The translations under genes and the position numbers were made by a program. A stretch of 64,000 nucleotides of DNA. Origin: Flaccisagitta enflata. Its lineage: Eukaryota > Chaetognatha > Sagittoidea > Aphragmophora. Positions 1-11,132 of the stretch are shown here, in pieces (positions within the stretch are counted from its first letter, which is position 1; the number at the start of each line of letters is the position of its first letter). Below the pieces are notes generated by a model. The model had not been told where the DNA came from, made no database searches, and saw only the letters and a program-made list of their open reading frames with translations. The DNA lies in assembly GCA_965153355.1 (NCBI GenBank), contig OZ231127.1, forward strand, positions 28,954,001-29,018,000. The letters run 5' to 3'.

Positions 1-183
1 CCGAGGAATGGTGGCTTTTGTTAAAAAAGAAGTTGTCGTCAAAAATCCGCTTTGGGATCAGAAGACTAAAATGCTTGACAGGGAGATTTTACATGAAAAC
101 AGATGAACAACAAAAATCTACCATCAGGATGGAAAGGTTGCATCGAGAGAGAGAGATGCATCGTTGGAGAGTGGTATGCACTT

Positions 184-709
184 TTTGGGCAGCGGCCCCA
201 AAGGGCCGATGTCCTGTGGAACACAGGGGGGAATTTCGAGATGTCCGTCTTTCCGTCCCGCCCCCCCCGTAGACCATCAAGGCCTCAAATTAGCCCTCCC
301 AGGCCTCAATCTAGCCCTCCAGACCTCAAATCAGCCCTCTTGACTTGAAATTAGCCTCCCCCATGCCTCAAATCTGCCTTTCAGTCCTCAAATATGCCCT
401 CTCCAGATTTTCAATCAGCCCTCTAAGCATCAAATCAGCCCTCAAAACCTCAAATCTGCTCTCCAAGCCTTAATTCTGCCCTCTAGCCCCCAAATATGCC
501 TTCAGTGGCTTAAATCAGCCATCTAAAGCCTGAAATGTGCCCCCTCAGGATGGACGGAAGGACGGACGTCTCGAAATTCCCCCCTGTGTTCTACAGGACA
601 TCGGCCCTTTGGGGCCGCTGCCCTGCTCTCACTCCACCTCTACACTGGATCACTCCCAGCAGGGCATCGGGTACCGCTGACCATGTGCTATCCTTGGATG
701 ACTAGTTAA
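184..709 (+). mobile_element. Family F foldback element, subfamily III
   Basis: The copy begins with the hairpin GGGCAGCGGCCCC-AAAGGGCC, followed by a GATGTCCTGT box. Its core is about 15 degenerate copies of a 20-21-bp monomer (CTCAAATCAGCCCTCCAGGC type), and it closes with the inverted stem ACAGGACATCGGCCC and GGGGCCGCTGCCCTGC. The end is the subfamily III terminus GTACCGCTGACC followed by CTTGGATGACTAGTTA. The copy at 58873-59459 has the same stem, monomer and terminus. No coding capacity; the apparent open frames are repeat artefacts. Confidence 0.75.
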
Positions 710-1162
710 AAGTCGCCACTCCTGAGGTTGGTGTCGTTAATCGGCCCTCTCGTCCATCCGTTTAAGCCATCTTTTGCACTAAAACCCCCCCCCCCCAGTA
801 AACCGCCTGTTTCGAGGGTGGTCAGGGGTCAAAGATTTCAATCTCTCTGATTTTGGCCGATGGCTTTGACATTTAAAGATGCGTCCTCGCATCTTTATCA
901 GAGGGTCTTAAGGTAGGTTCGAAGGAAGGAAGGAAATTTTCTAAAGGCGATTTCTGAGGTTTTCTCTTCATTTCTTTATCTCTTTTTATCTTTAAATCAT
1001 ATATCTGAAGAGGACGCATCTATTGGACATCTCTTGGCCCTGTTTGTACATACTCTAAGAGAACTTTAAAATGAGCTAAGAAATTACCACAATGTATTGT
1101 AAGAGACCAAAAACAGAAATAAGGATTTTAAAGTAGTGAATGTCGGCTGTGAGGCTGCTCGC
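710..1162. other. 3' flank of TTC3-like gene, no gene seen
   Basis: A poly-C run lies at about 786-797. A perfect hairpin AAAGATGCGTCCTCGCATCTTT lies near 876-897, and a related AGAGGACGCATC copy at about 1006-1017. Both resemble the GATGCG-type repeats at 16468, 27115 and 55385. Nothing here looks coding. Confidence 0.5.
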
Positions 1163-2067
1163 TCAGTGTTTCTTAAGCGCGGGAAAGTCTTCGTACAATT
1201 GAATGGGCCTCTGGCACAGCGGGCAATTTGACTTCTCACGAACCCTGCATTACAGTAGAGGAGAGGCGAGATGATTAATTGTTACAACTAAACACATTTT
1301 TTCTGAAGTTCTTCATAACAGTGACACGATAAGTTAGGTTGCTTCACGTGGCAATCTTTTATCTCATTAATATACATTAGAAGGTGATAAAAAAAAAAAA
1401 TTCTAACCTGCCTATAGTAATAAAAAGAAATGATCATTTGTTTTGAAAAGAATATTTTTTACATAGATTTTGGAGATACAGGAATAAATACAACAAGGCC
1501 GGATACACGGCTACCCCAGTCGCGTGCGGGTGGGCAGGGGCCATATTTGAGGTCACCAGAGCATTTGGGCAGGAGCAGTAGGGTCTAAGAATAAAAAACA
1601 TAAAAAAGTAGTGTGACCGACCAACCAACCAACCGACTGACCGACAGACAAAGCGGGGTGTAGAGTCGCGTAGCACGCGACTAAAAAGCTTTCTTATAAA
1701 TTATAGAGCACATATACAAATTTTATTGAGTGAATAAATGATAATCATTTAAGAAATAATAATTTATCATATTACAACGTACAAATTAAATCTAACCGAA
1801 AGTGCATACTACCAACAACTTCTTTTAGCAAAAGGGGAACAGAAAGTTGCGTTTCTGTAAGAATTAAGTCCATGATTCCATGGTTACCCCATTGAAAAAA
1901 AAAAAAAAAATTAAAAGGAAAGCTGTTCTTAATATGAGGTTCAACTAACCATTTCTTGATACAGGCCCGATGAAATTGATGATCGCACTCCATCAAATGT
2001 GAAACGTCTTGTCTTCTCAATTCGGATATGCAGATAGCGCATTCAGCGTCTCCGTACAACCATGTCC

Positions 2068-2107
<40 letters not shown>

Positions 2108-3066
2108 CACACAGACAAAGTAAAACCTTTGTTCAAATTAATGAAAGACAACCGTAAGTAAAATAGTAAAGACAAGCGTCCTTGCGACTTGAAAACAAGT
2201 CTTTAGGGGCTAGAGGGTAGTGCAATGATGTGTCCAGTGGCCATGTCCAATCGTCCCATCCACATTCTTATCTAACACCTCTCATTGTGCATGGAGCCAC
2301 GGAGGCAATGGAATCCTACTAAAGACATTTTTTCACATTCACCAGTTTTTGTTCATACGCAATGGATGGACCGATGGACGGACCGATAAAGCCTCTCATA
2401 CAGACACGGGAATGCATCCAACAAGGCCGGATACATGGCAATCCAGTCGCGGACTGATGGGCAGGAGCAGAAATGAGAAAAACGCTCGGAATTCAAAAAT
2501 GTGCCGGACCGACCGACGGACAAACCGACCGATATACCGACCTACCAACCGACACGGTAAGGTGTAGAGTCGCGTGTCCGCGACTAAAAATGTTGAACAA
2601 AGTGTAGAATGACTAACATGTTCATGATTTCATAATATGAGATCTTACCTGTCAATCAAATCGCCTTGCATTCGCTCGACTCCCTCCCAAACGCGATCGG
2701 AGATAACGGGAACTAATTCTTTCATTTTGATTCCCCACAACTTCTTCCTTTCGTCACGAAAATTGTCGATGACTTCTTGAATGAAGACTCGATTGATGTT
2801 CGGATGTGATTTTTGAACGCGAACGACCAACTTGGTCATTGAGGTGGTCCCATTGGCAGACGCGACGGGAGCAGCAGCCTTGGCAGCAGTGGTCGACGGC
2901 CATATCGATATCGATGTACGCGGAACCAGAAGAGGAGGAAGAGAATTAGGAGGAGGAAGAGGCATGGAAGGAGGAGGAGCTGACCACGCCACGAAATTGT
3001 GCATCGGCGAGTTGCTACTGCCACCGCTGTCGTTGTTACCGCGGTCGTTGCTTTTGACGATGCGCT

Positions 3067-3157
<91 letters not shown>

Positions 3158-6147
3158 GACGCTGTTATCTGTTTTGACGATGCGGTTGTTGTTGTTGTTG
3201 TTGCGGTTGTTGTTGTTGTAGTTGTAGTTATCAGTTTTGTTTCTATTGGTCTCGACGTGATGTTCAATGACGGCGTTGGCTATCTTTGCGTAATTCAAGA
3301 CGACTGACGGCAGATTGATGAACTTGACCAACTCATCAGGCAAATCTCGCCCTTCTTCCATAGCCGCTTCCGCTTGATTCAAATATTTCACATACTCTTC
3401 CTTCTTCTCATCGGATTCTTTGACCAACTTCTTCAACGTATCCCTCGCCTTGGATGAAGATGGAGATGATAACGAGGAGGAATGTGACGATGAAGATGGA
3501 GAGGCAGGTGACGATGAACACAAACTCGACTCGATTTCATTGATCTTTTCTTCCGTAAATTTCGCATAATTGACATGATCTTCGATGGCTTGCGTCATAC
3601 TCGTTCCGATTCCCACGGTAACTTCTTTGGCATTCCCTTGATGTGACAAGATGTTTGCATCACATTTGGTTATTTTCAGCTTGTCCATTTCCTTCATATC
3701 GCTGTCCTTGAAGGCTACACAAAGCGGATTTGCCTGAGCCGCAACAAAATTCCTTTGCGGATCTTCATTCCAATTGCTCAGAAATCCGTCAATGACTGAA
3801 GTGAGTTTCAGCAGCTTAGACTTTGTGTCATAATGAGAGGTTGACAAAGGATCTGTTGACAAAGGAGAAAAGCCACTTTTTTTCTTCAAGTCTTTCCGCG
3901 GCTTGAAGCGACAGGGCGCAAGGTCATCTATCGCTGTATGAGCAGCAATCTCGTCGACTGTTGCGAGACAAGGTTGGCCTAAATTGGAGGCAGAAATCAT
4001 GTCGTCATCCTCGGACCAATTGCACCAATTCATCAATTGCGCAAATCCCAAATCCGTAGCATCAATGGAAGACGACATTTTATCACTAGGCTTGGATCTA
4101 TCCACGCTCATTGTTCCGTCATCACCAAATTCGACTCCGGTATTCACCTTTGAAATGCCTGCATAAAGTCTGTTTTGAGATGATAAGACTAGGTTACCAG
4201 TCTTTGTATTGTCCTCTTCCTGCGTTTCCAACTTTCTACTGCCGGGCAGTAATGACAAATCCATTGCACTTTGCGTTACATCATCCTTCCCATGGGCTGG
4301 CGACGGAGTTGGGGGCACATTGAAAGAGTCAAGATGAAATCTTTGAGTTTCTAAAGCTGCCCTGGGAACTACATCCAGATACAGGTTCTGCGCTTGTTCA
4401 TACTGCTCTTGCAGGTAGAAGATGAGGTTGTCATTTTTGTCGTCCTTCAGAATCAGGCATCGCCTCTTTGGATCATTTTCTAAAACATTTGGCAAGCCGC
4501 CCAAGTCAGCTAGAACCGTCTGGGTTTCAATGCATAGGCTGGTCAAGTGTGGATCCATATCTGCTATCAAGATTGGACCTCCGTATTCAAGAAAATTCTG
4601 TGCCCATAAAATGATACTTTCAACAAATTGCTCTTGAGATGATGATGTGCTATTAACTCCCATGGACGCAACCATAGTGTTTGCATCTCCACCTGCTCCA
4701 TCATCAATGCCAGGAGTCAATGCCCCATAGTCAGAATCTGGACTACTTCCTGGTAGAACTGTCTCCATGGCGTAAGGAGAGGGCATCAAAGTTTCATCTG
4801 GAGATGCACTTATCCAAGGACTGTACGGCTGCTGATGAGTGGCATCATTTGGCTGAATCTGAGGTGTGGTATGCTGATACAATCTCCACTCTGATTGCAA
4901 GGCTCTTGAATCGTGGTCGTTGAACTGGATGTTTACACACATATTTTGAGCCTTTCTATCTCGTTCCTTACGCTTGTGATGCTTCTTCTTGGCGCCAACC
5001 TTGCACAAATTTCCATCATTAGTTTTACTCTCCAACTGAACCATCTCGTCGATGCAAGGAATGAGAACCTCATTCACTTCATCAGATTCCACTTCCAGCA
5101 CCATGGACTCATTCTCCCCCTTCCTCTCATTTCTTCTTTTCTTCTTCTCTTCCTTCCTTCTTTTCTTCTTTTCCTCCTTTCTTCTCAGATTTTCCGCACT
5201 CGGCAGTGTCCTTTCTTTAGTCTTCTTGACAGTGACTTTGGTTCCTTCAGGCATCTCAGAAATTTCCTGGCTTTTGATGGTGTTGGTGTGATCGCCGTGA
5301 TCAGTGACGTCAAGCTCGATGATCACCGTTCCGCAGTCAGGTGTCAGACATTCCTTGCCCAGATATTCTTTGTTGGTTTTCAAGTTCTTGTCCAACTTGT
5401 GCTTCTGCCAGCAACTTCTATGGAAGCTTAACAAACAGCGCTCTTTGCATCTCAGTGAGACATAACCCACGAACGGGATATCCGTGGTATAGATTTCGCG
5501 TTTCACCTCCTCGCAACTGGCATAAGTGCACTTGGCATCAGGAGGTTCCGGATGTTGACATTCCTCGAGTAAATTAGCAAGTTTTTCCTTCAACTTTACT
5601 TCATCCGTTTCGTCGATGATGTTGCCGGAGAGCCCCGGCCAAGAAGACCGACGTCCGGTGATTTGAACGCCGTTGTTAATGGCCCGAAGGCCTCTCTCTA
5701 ACCACGGAACGGCCATCTCAAAATAATTTAACTTCCGGTAGGCTACGCCCAAGCCAAAAAAAGCGAAAAGATAATTTTTACCTTCACATTCGCTTATATC
5801 GTTGAAAAGTGCGATGGCGCTGTTGATGTTGGCTTTCATGCCACTGTTGACTTGTGCCAAGCCTATGCAATAGCGCAGGATAACGGAATCTGTCTCATCA
5901 TGCTGAAGAATCTTAGAATCGTGAAGTTGGGCGAATTCTCGAGCCTTTTCATAAGCGGTCAGAGCGGTCAAGGCGGCTGATGAGTCATGCTGCAAGACAG
6001 ATTTGGAGCCCTTGGAAAGTAATTCCTGGAATTTTCTTCGTAAAGACATGTTGGTCTGAACACAATCTACGTCGATGTTGCCGATTGAGGGAGAAGGTTT
6101 CAGTTGTGCTGGCCGGCCCGCTACAGTAACATGCCGCGAATGTTCAT
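1163..6147 (-). CDS. TTC3-like: TTC3-like E3 ubiquitin ligase (TPR plus C-terminal RING)
   Basis: Three exons fit on the minus strand: 6147-2649, 2066-1950 and 1244-1163, with stop TGA at 1165-1163. Phases agree throughout. From the ATG at 6049 the protein has 1199 residues; the exon is also open 5' of that ATG back to the acceptor at 6147, so the real start may lie in an upstream exon. Residues 57-125 look like TPR helices. Residues 174-245 form a Cys/His-rich segment (RCKERCLLSFHRSCW), followed by a KKRRKEEKKKRR basic stretch and a poly-Asn run near 965-995. The C-terminus is RING-H2: CAIC, then CDHQFHRAC, then NCPLC, with the last Cys pair on the final exon. TTC3 and DZIP3 relatives ubiquitinate proteins with E2 enzymes. 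The family call is from architecture; orthology is inferred. Confidence 0.75.
1492..1686 (-). mobile_element. Family G element in intron 2 of the TTC3-like gene
   Basis: Runs from ACAAGGCCGGATACACGG to a hairpin AGTCGCGTAGCACGCGACT followed by AAAAA. The internal part contains GACCGACCAACCAACC repeats and the GTCGCGTGCGGGTGGGCAGG box. It is a full-length CGTGC-subtype copy inserted in an intron. Confidence 0.75.
2067..2648 (-). other. Intron 1 of the TTC3-like gene with CT tract and family G copy
   Basis: The sense-strand (CT)n tract at 2101-2071 directly precedes the RING exon acceptor. A full family G copy of the GGACACGCG subtype occupies 2420-2589, reading minus, and ends in GTCGCGTGTCCGCGACTAAAAA. 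No further exon is evident. Confidence 0.65.
3069..3157 (-). repeat. Exonic AAC triplet repeat encoding poly-Asn
   Basis: About 30 uninterrupted GTT units on the plus strand read as AAC (Asn) in the TTC3-like frame. Shorter interrupted Asn runs lie at about 3185-3235. This is a likely length-polymorphic, disordered insertion between the central region and the RING. Confidence 0.85.
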
Positions 6148-7227
6148 CTGGAAAAAGTCAACTTACTTAAAACGCTATGTAAACAATTTGCTTTTATTCA
6201 TTTCTTTTTCTTTTTGTTTCTTTTTGTTTTATATCTTTTCTTTTCTTTACATTTTTTCTTTTTTTTCTTTTTTCTTCTTTTTTTCTTTTCTTTTTGTTTT
6301 CTTTTTCTTTTTTTCCTTTTTCTTTTTTTTCCTTTTTCTTTTCTTCTTCTTTTCTTTTTTTTCTTTTTCCATTCCATTCTTTTCTTCACTTTTTCTCTTT
6401 TTTCTCTCTTTTCTCTTTTTCTCTTTTTTTTTCTTTTCTTTTCTTTTTCTTTCTTTCCTTTTTCTTTTTTTTCTTTTTCTTTTCTCTTTTCTTTTCTTTT
6501 CTTTTTTTCTTTTTTTCTTCTTTTTTTTTTTCTTTTTTTCTTCTTTTTTCTTCTTTTTTCTTCGTTTTCTTTTTTTTCTGCTGAATGTTCATCTGGAAAA
6601 AAGTCAACTTACTTAAAACAATTTGCTTTTCATCTCAGACAAACGACGTCCAGAGAGAGAGAGCCTAGATTTCCACATTAGTTGTCTTTACATCGGTCTT
6701 CCCAAGGTTTTTTTTCTTTTCTGATTTATTTAAGTATCCTAATTGAGGCAAAAAGTTTTGCTAATGTCTAAGCCGAAAGATTTGCTTTATGGACGCCACA
6801 AATCCACATGTTACGAAAAATGTGTGAATCTGCATCATCTTCTGATCATCATTCGCAGGTGGTTTTGATATGATCTTTTTATCTATGCGGAATACTGACA
6901 CCCCTGACGCACTGAGCACCATGAAAACCTCTAGAATGACTTCATTGTAACTCGCACTCCAGATTTATGACCTGGAACGTACATGAAACATCAAATCAAA
7001 GAGTTGGAGTGGAAAAATGTACACGGCGGATTGTAAAAAAGGTCGTTAGCAGGCCAGGAACTACATGTTTGAATCAAATTCTATCAATTAGAGTGATATC
7101 TGAATGTATTTCTTAAGAAAATCTATGTTTTATCACATTCTGAAAAATAAATCGGAACACGGTATGAGCAAAAAATCGCCAACATTTTTTTTCTTGACAA
7201 AAAAGTTCTTTTGTGGATGTTTCGTTC
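6148..7227. other. 5' flank of the TTC3-like exon: duplicated splice acceptor around a T/C tract
   Basis: A T/C-only tract fills 6195-6575. It is flanked by two copies of a block of about 45 bp (6138-6195 and 6583-6632) that includes the sense acceptor TTTTTCCAG followed by ATGAACATTC. The second copy is cut short by the tract. Nothing coding is seen at 6640-7227. Confidence 0.6.
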
Positions 7228-7661
7228 TTTTTCTTTTTTTTTTTTTGTTTTATATCTTTTTTTTTCTTTTTTCTTTTTTTTTCTTTTTTTTCTCTTTCTT
7301 TCTCTTTCTCTTTTCTTTTTCTTTTTTTTCTCTTTCTTTCTCTTTCTCTTTCTTTTTTTTCTTTTCCTTTTTTTTTCCATTTTCTTTTCTTCTTCTTTTC
7401 TTTTTTTTCTTTTTTTTCTTTTTCCATTCTGTTTCTTTCTACTTTTTTCCATTCTTTTTCTTTTCATTCTTTTTCTCTTTTTTTTTTCTTTTTTTTCTCT
7501 TTTTTTCTTTTTTCTTTTTTCTTTTTTCTTTTTTTCTTTTTCTTTTTTCTTTTTTTTTCTTTTTCCTTTTTTTCTTTTTTTTTCGTTTTTTTTTCTTTTT
7601 TCTTTTTTTTCTTTTTTTTCTTTTTTTTCTTTTTTTTCTTTTTTTTCTTTTTTTTCTTTTT

Positions 7662-7693
<32 letters not shown>

Positions 7694-8022
7694 ATTATTT
7701 CTTTTTTTTCTTTTTCTCTTTTTTCTTTTTTTTTTTCTTTTTTTCTTTTTTTTTTTCTTTTTTTTTTTTTTTTTCTTTTTTTTCTTTTTTTCTTTTTTTT
7801 CTTTTTTTTCTTTTTTTTCTTTTTCTTTTTTTCTTTTTTTCTTTTTTTTCTTTTTCCTTTTTCTTTTTTCTTTTTTTCTTCTTTTTCTTTTTTCTTTTTT
7901 TCTTTTTTTTCTTTTTTTCTTTTTTTCTTTTTCTTTTTCCTTTTTACTTTTTCTTTTTTCTTTTTTTCTTTTTTTCTTTTTTTCTTCTTTTTTCTTTTTT
8001 TCTTTTTTCTTCTTTTTTCCTT
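7228..8022. repeat. Long polypyrimidine (T/C only) tract
   Basis: Roughly 800 bases almost wholly T with interspersed single C, in imperfect TTTTTTTC units, with a few A and G. Conceptual translations give only Phe/Ser/Leu or Lys/Glu/Arg low complexity. A family G 5' half (8027-8115) follows, then a further T/C tract at 8125-8330. Confidence 0.9.
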
Positions 8023-8024
8023 TT

Positions 8025-8118
8025 TTAGTCGCGGACGAGCGACCATAAGAGGCTTTGTCCGTCCGTCCGTCCGTCCCTCCGTCCGTCCGTTGGTTCGTCC
8101 GTCCGTCGGTGAGCACAA
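8025..8118 (+). mobile_element. Family G element, 5' half only
   Basis: Starts TTTTTTAGTCGCGGACGAGCG and continues through CCATAAGAGGCTTTGTCC and the CCGT repeats to GGTGAGCACAAGTCG. It stops there; the CCGGCCTTGTT end is missing. Confidence 0.6.
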
Positions 8119-8443
8119 GTCGTTTTCTTCTTTTTTTCTTTTCTTTTTCTTTTCACTTTCTTTTCCTTTCTTTCCTTTATCTTTCGTATTTCTTTGCTTT
8201 TTCTTTTTCTTTCTCTTTCGTTTTTCTTTTTCTCTTTTTTTTCCTTCCTTTTTTTCTTTTTTCTTTTTTGTTCCTTTTTCTGTTTTTTTTTCCCTTCCTT
8301 TGGTTTCTTTGTTCCCTTTTTTTCATTTTTTCGGCGTTTCTAGGCGGCTATTGCATTACACTGTAATTTACAGCTCCAAAACGCATGAGCATGAGCATGA
8401 GCATGCACCCACACACGATTTAGACGGGAATCCGACCTTGTCT

Positions 8444-8644
8444 TCTTCTTTTTCTTCTTCTTCTTCTTCTTCTTCTTCTTCTTCTTCTTCTTCTTCTTCT
8501 TCTTCTTCTTCTTCTTCTTCTTCTTCTTCTTCTTTCAACTCTCCTGTCTTCTTCTTCGTTTTCTTCTTCGTCTTCTTCTTCTTCTTCTTCTTCTTCTTCT
8601 TCTTCTTCTTCTTCTTCTTCTTCTTCTTCTTCTTCTTCTTCTTC
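8444..8644. repeat. CTT triplet repeat
   Basis: Two nearly pure CTT arrays (about 8450-8534 and 8570-8644), separated by a short interrupted stretch at 8535-8570. It lies just 3' of the transmembrane exon on the minus strand. Confidence 0.9.
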
Positions 8645-8704
8645 TGCTACTTTCTTAAGTTTCCTTTCTTTCTCTACTCGATTCCCATTTCCCCCATTAC
8701 ATAC

Positions 8705-8951
8705 CTTTTTCATCTTTTGTCGCTTGTGACAATTTCTTTTCCTTCAAGAAATTTCCCCGTAAAGCCCGACTAACATTGTTGCTGCTGCAGTCGTCCTGAC
8801 GATCAACTCGAGAGACGTCGGTCCTCAGCATCGACGCTTCCTCGCCTCGGGTTCCGCATCTGTATTCGTGACAGCATGTGTAAAGAGCGAAACCGAGAGA
8901 CGTCAACAACATCAATAAAATGGCTATCACTGCACTGATGTATGTCCAGTC
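8705..8951 (-). CDS. Orphan transmembrane exon with short cytoplasmic tail
   Basis: The acceptor AACTAG|GAC is at 8951 and the donor AAAG|GTATGT is at 8705; it enters in phase 0 and leaves in phase 1. It encodes about 82 residues. They begin DWTYISAVIAILLMLL, a single hydrophobic membrane segment, then Cys-Cys and a charged tail with the motif DDCSSNNVSRALRGNF. The tail is clearly related to the tails at 12372-12470 (DDCSSNDVSRVLWRNF) and 20865-20935 (ISRESRRSSLEEKKL), and all three end at the same donor in phase 1. The exon lacks its own ATG at the expected place, so it belongs to a multi-exon transcript whose other parts I cannot assign. It could be a decayed duplicate. Confidence 0.5.
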
Positions 8952-9169
8952 CTAGTTATCAAGCTTGATTTGTTTGAGAGAAAAGGAAATTTTTTTGAGG
9001 GGGGGGGAGGGGTTGCGTTGCAAGTGTTACGCTATAGGATTGACAAGAAGTTTTAGGAGGGGTCCTGTATCATCAAATGGGGCTATAAGCTGAGTCAAAA
9101 TCCCCTGATCATCTTGGCTCGCGCGACGAACAAATGAGCTAAAAGCCTAAAACTATCTGAATGACTGAC

Positions 9170-10454
9170 CTAGAAAATTGTGTCGTGGGATCTCCGCACG
9201 TCTCCGCCGATGATGACGCAAAAGTGACGGCTTTTCGCTTCTTTTTACAGCATGAACTCAAATAAGGGTTTTTAATGATTCGGTCGATGGGTTTCGGATA
9301 GACGGGGAAGTCGACGCGGCGTGGTATCCACCCGTCTTTCCTCAAATCGACGATGTTCATCAACAGAAAACGCACCCGAGCCGTTGTCGTCTTTTTATTC
9401 TTCACGATCCTTTCCATCTCCCGAAAGAAGCCGTCTATTTTGTATTTGCCTTGTGCATGATCCATAATCTTTCCTATTCTCATCATGAGGCGACAGAGTG
9501 TTTCAATCGCCTCGTCGTCGTGTATATCCGCTTGGTTGTCCGGTTTTATAGATAAGAGGATGTAAATCATGTAATGCATAAATTTCATCAAGGACTCATC
9601 ATCTTTGTCAAGTCTATACCGCTCGCCCATGAAGAGGACATCGTTCATAAATCTGCGCTTCGATTTCATAATCTTTAAATGGTAGTTCTTCACAGCCTCG
9701 AGTAGGTCTTTTTCATCCTCGATAGCCGCAATTCTCATTTCTTCATCTTCAGAATTACAGCCGCCCACAAATGCACCCTCTCTTTGACTTCTAAATCGGA
9801 ATTCTTGGAAAACCTTTCTAAAATTGACGTAATTGCCTTGATCATTCGCCTCGTCGCTTCCGTTTGCGTCATTACATTCACCCACCGGCACTTCAATCGA
9901 GTTAAGGAATTTAACCATTTGGGCGTAGACTTCGACAAACAAAGGTTCTTCGACGATCCTCTCGTATGTCATCTTGACGATTCCATCCAGTTGGTCTACC
10001 GTCTGTATTTTGAGGGCGCGGAGTTTATCGACGAGGAAAAAATTGGTCGGGGTAATTCTGTTTAGTATTCCCCTGACGGTCCTGAACAGTTTTTCCGTTT
10101 CGTCGGCGTCAGCGTCAGTGTTCTTGATTCTATTGAACGGCTTCCAGGCTGTTGAAGAACAGCAATCATTTTGACGCTCTTTTTCGCCGCGCGGCAACGA
10201 TGATGGGATTTGATGAGTCGCGACGAGAAGGGGAGGAGCGGGAGGAGGAGTGGTTTTATAATCAGGTTTTGCGAATTCCTGAGCCTTTTCACAAGTGGAC
10301 AGAGCGGCCAAGGTGGCGTATAGGTCTTCCTGTAAGACAGATTTGGGATTCTTCAACAGTAATTCCTGGTTGGCCTGAATCGAATCGACGTTGCCCGATG
10401 AGGGAGTGGGTAGCGGTAGCCCGGGCGCTCCAAAAACTTGCCGCGAAGGTTTAT
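9170..10454 (-). CDS. eIF4G-type MIF4G exon fused to a TTC3-like leader
   Basis: The exon is open for about 428 codons from the acceptor TTTTTTTAG|AT at 10454 to a candidate donor TCTAG|GTCAGT at 9170; the same frame runs on to a stop at 9139. Residues after the leader match the eIF4G MIF4G (HEAT-repeat) domain. Anchors are LFRTVRGILNRITP, IVKMTYERIVEEPLF, VNFRKVF, FMGERYRL, IETLCRLMMRIGK and RFLLMNIVDLRKDGWIPRR, in that order. MIF4G domains bind eIF4A and RNA in cap-dependent initiation. The first 60 codons instead align with the 5' part of the TTC3-like exon (QELLLKNPKSVLQEDL against QELLSKGSKSVLQHDS). There is no in-frame ATG before the MIF4G domain, because the leader's ATG is ATA here. 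So the start must come from an upstream exon or the copy is not translated. Confidence 0.65.
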
Positions 10455-10461
10455 CTAAAAA

Positions 10462-11063
10462 AACAAGGCCGGATTCACTTATTTCTTTTTATAAGAACGT
10501 CACTTTTTGGGAAAGCCTTCAATGTTTTTAAATCTTAAACAGTTTTAGGGCTCAAACATTCTTAAATTGTTCTTAATTCAAACAAAACTTTTAATTTCTA
10601 ATCAAGAATGTTCTTAATAGGTTTGAGTTTGATTTCTAAGAAAATTGAGGGAAAATATCAATGAAACAACAAAGCAAGTTTCAAATTCTTAGTGAATGAA
10701 AATAAAGTAAAACCACTTTAAAAATAAAAGAATTTATATAATTATGTCCTGGTATATTATTTTCAATGGAAAAATGAAGCTTTCTGATATTTAAGCATGT
10801 TCTTAAATCTTTTAAGAGTTTAAGGCTAACGTTCTTAAATTTTTGAAGTTCTTGCCATTTTTAAAAAAAAATTTTGAGGATTTTAAGCCTAACGTTCTTA
10901 TAAACTTGGTTCTTATAAAAAGAAATAAGTGTACACGGCAATCCAGTCGCGGACGGTTGGGTAGGAGCAGTAATGCGGTAACCGCTCGGAATTCAAAAAT
11001 GTGACGGACGGATCTACCGACCTACCGACGGCAAGGTGTAGAGTCGCGTGTTCGCGACTAAAA
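10462..11063 (-). mobile_element. Family G element split by a MITE
   Basis: The left piece is AACAAGGCCGGAT (10462-10474). The right piece resumes at 10932 with TACACGGCAATCCAGTCGCG and ends GTCGCGTGTTCGCGACTAAAA. Removing 10476-10931 restores an ordinary GGACACGCG-subtype family G copy. It lies immediately 5' of the MIF4G leader acceptor on the minus strand and supplies part of its upstream T tract. Confidence 0.75.
10476..10931. mobile_element. AT-rich MITE with terminal inverted repeats, inserted at TA
   Basis: The terminal inverted repeats are CACTTATTTCTTTTTATAAG and its complement, which differ by at most one or two bases. The interior is AT-rich with repeated AACGTTCTTA/TAAGAACATT motifs. 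The right flank is TA and the left flank is TT, against an uninterrupted family G sequence GGATACACGG. That suggests a TA target duplication with one change. No coding capacity. Confidence 0.7.
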
Positions 11064-11132
11064 GGTCAACGCGATGTTCACATTTTCTCTCTTAGTCAAC
11101 GCGATGTTCACATCTTCTTTCTTGTCTTATCC

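Noticed and set aside
1686-1690. Classifying family G as a Helitron because the hairpin is followed by CTAA
   Set aside because: The hairpin directly abuts the CTAA instead of lying about ten bases before it, and insertion sites are not consistently A/T; left unclassified.
5052-5431. Plus-strand open frames across the TTC3-like exon
   Set aside because: They are antisense shadows of the long minus-strand exon, mostly opposite its Lys/Glu/Arg-rich stretch.
6104-8773. Long open frames rich in Phe, Ser, Leu or Lys, Glu, Arg (up to 520 codons)
   Set aside because: They are translations of T/C-only or A/G-only tracts that lack stops by composition; no domain, splice logic or start context supports them.
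8705-10454. Direct splicing of the first MIF4G exon to the transmembrane exon
   Set aside because: The candidate donor at 9170 is phase 2 while the acceptor at 8951 needs phase 0; joining them gives an early stop.
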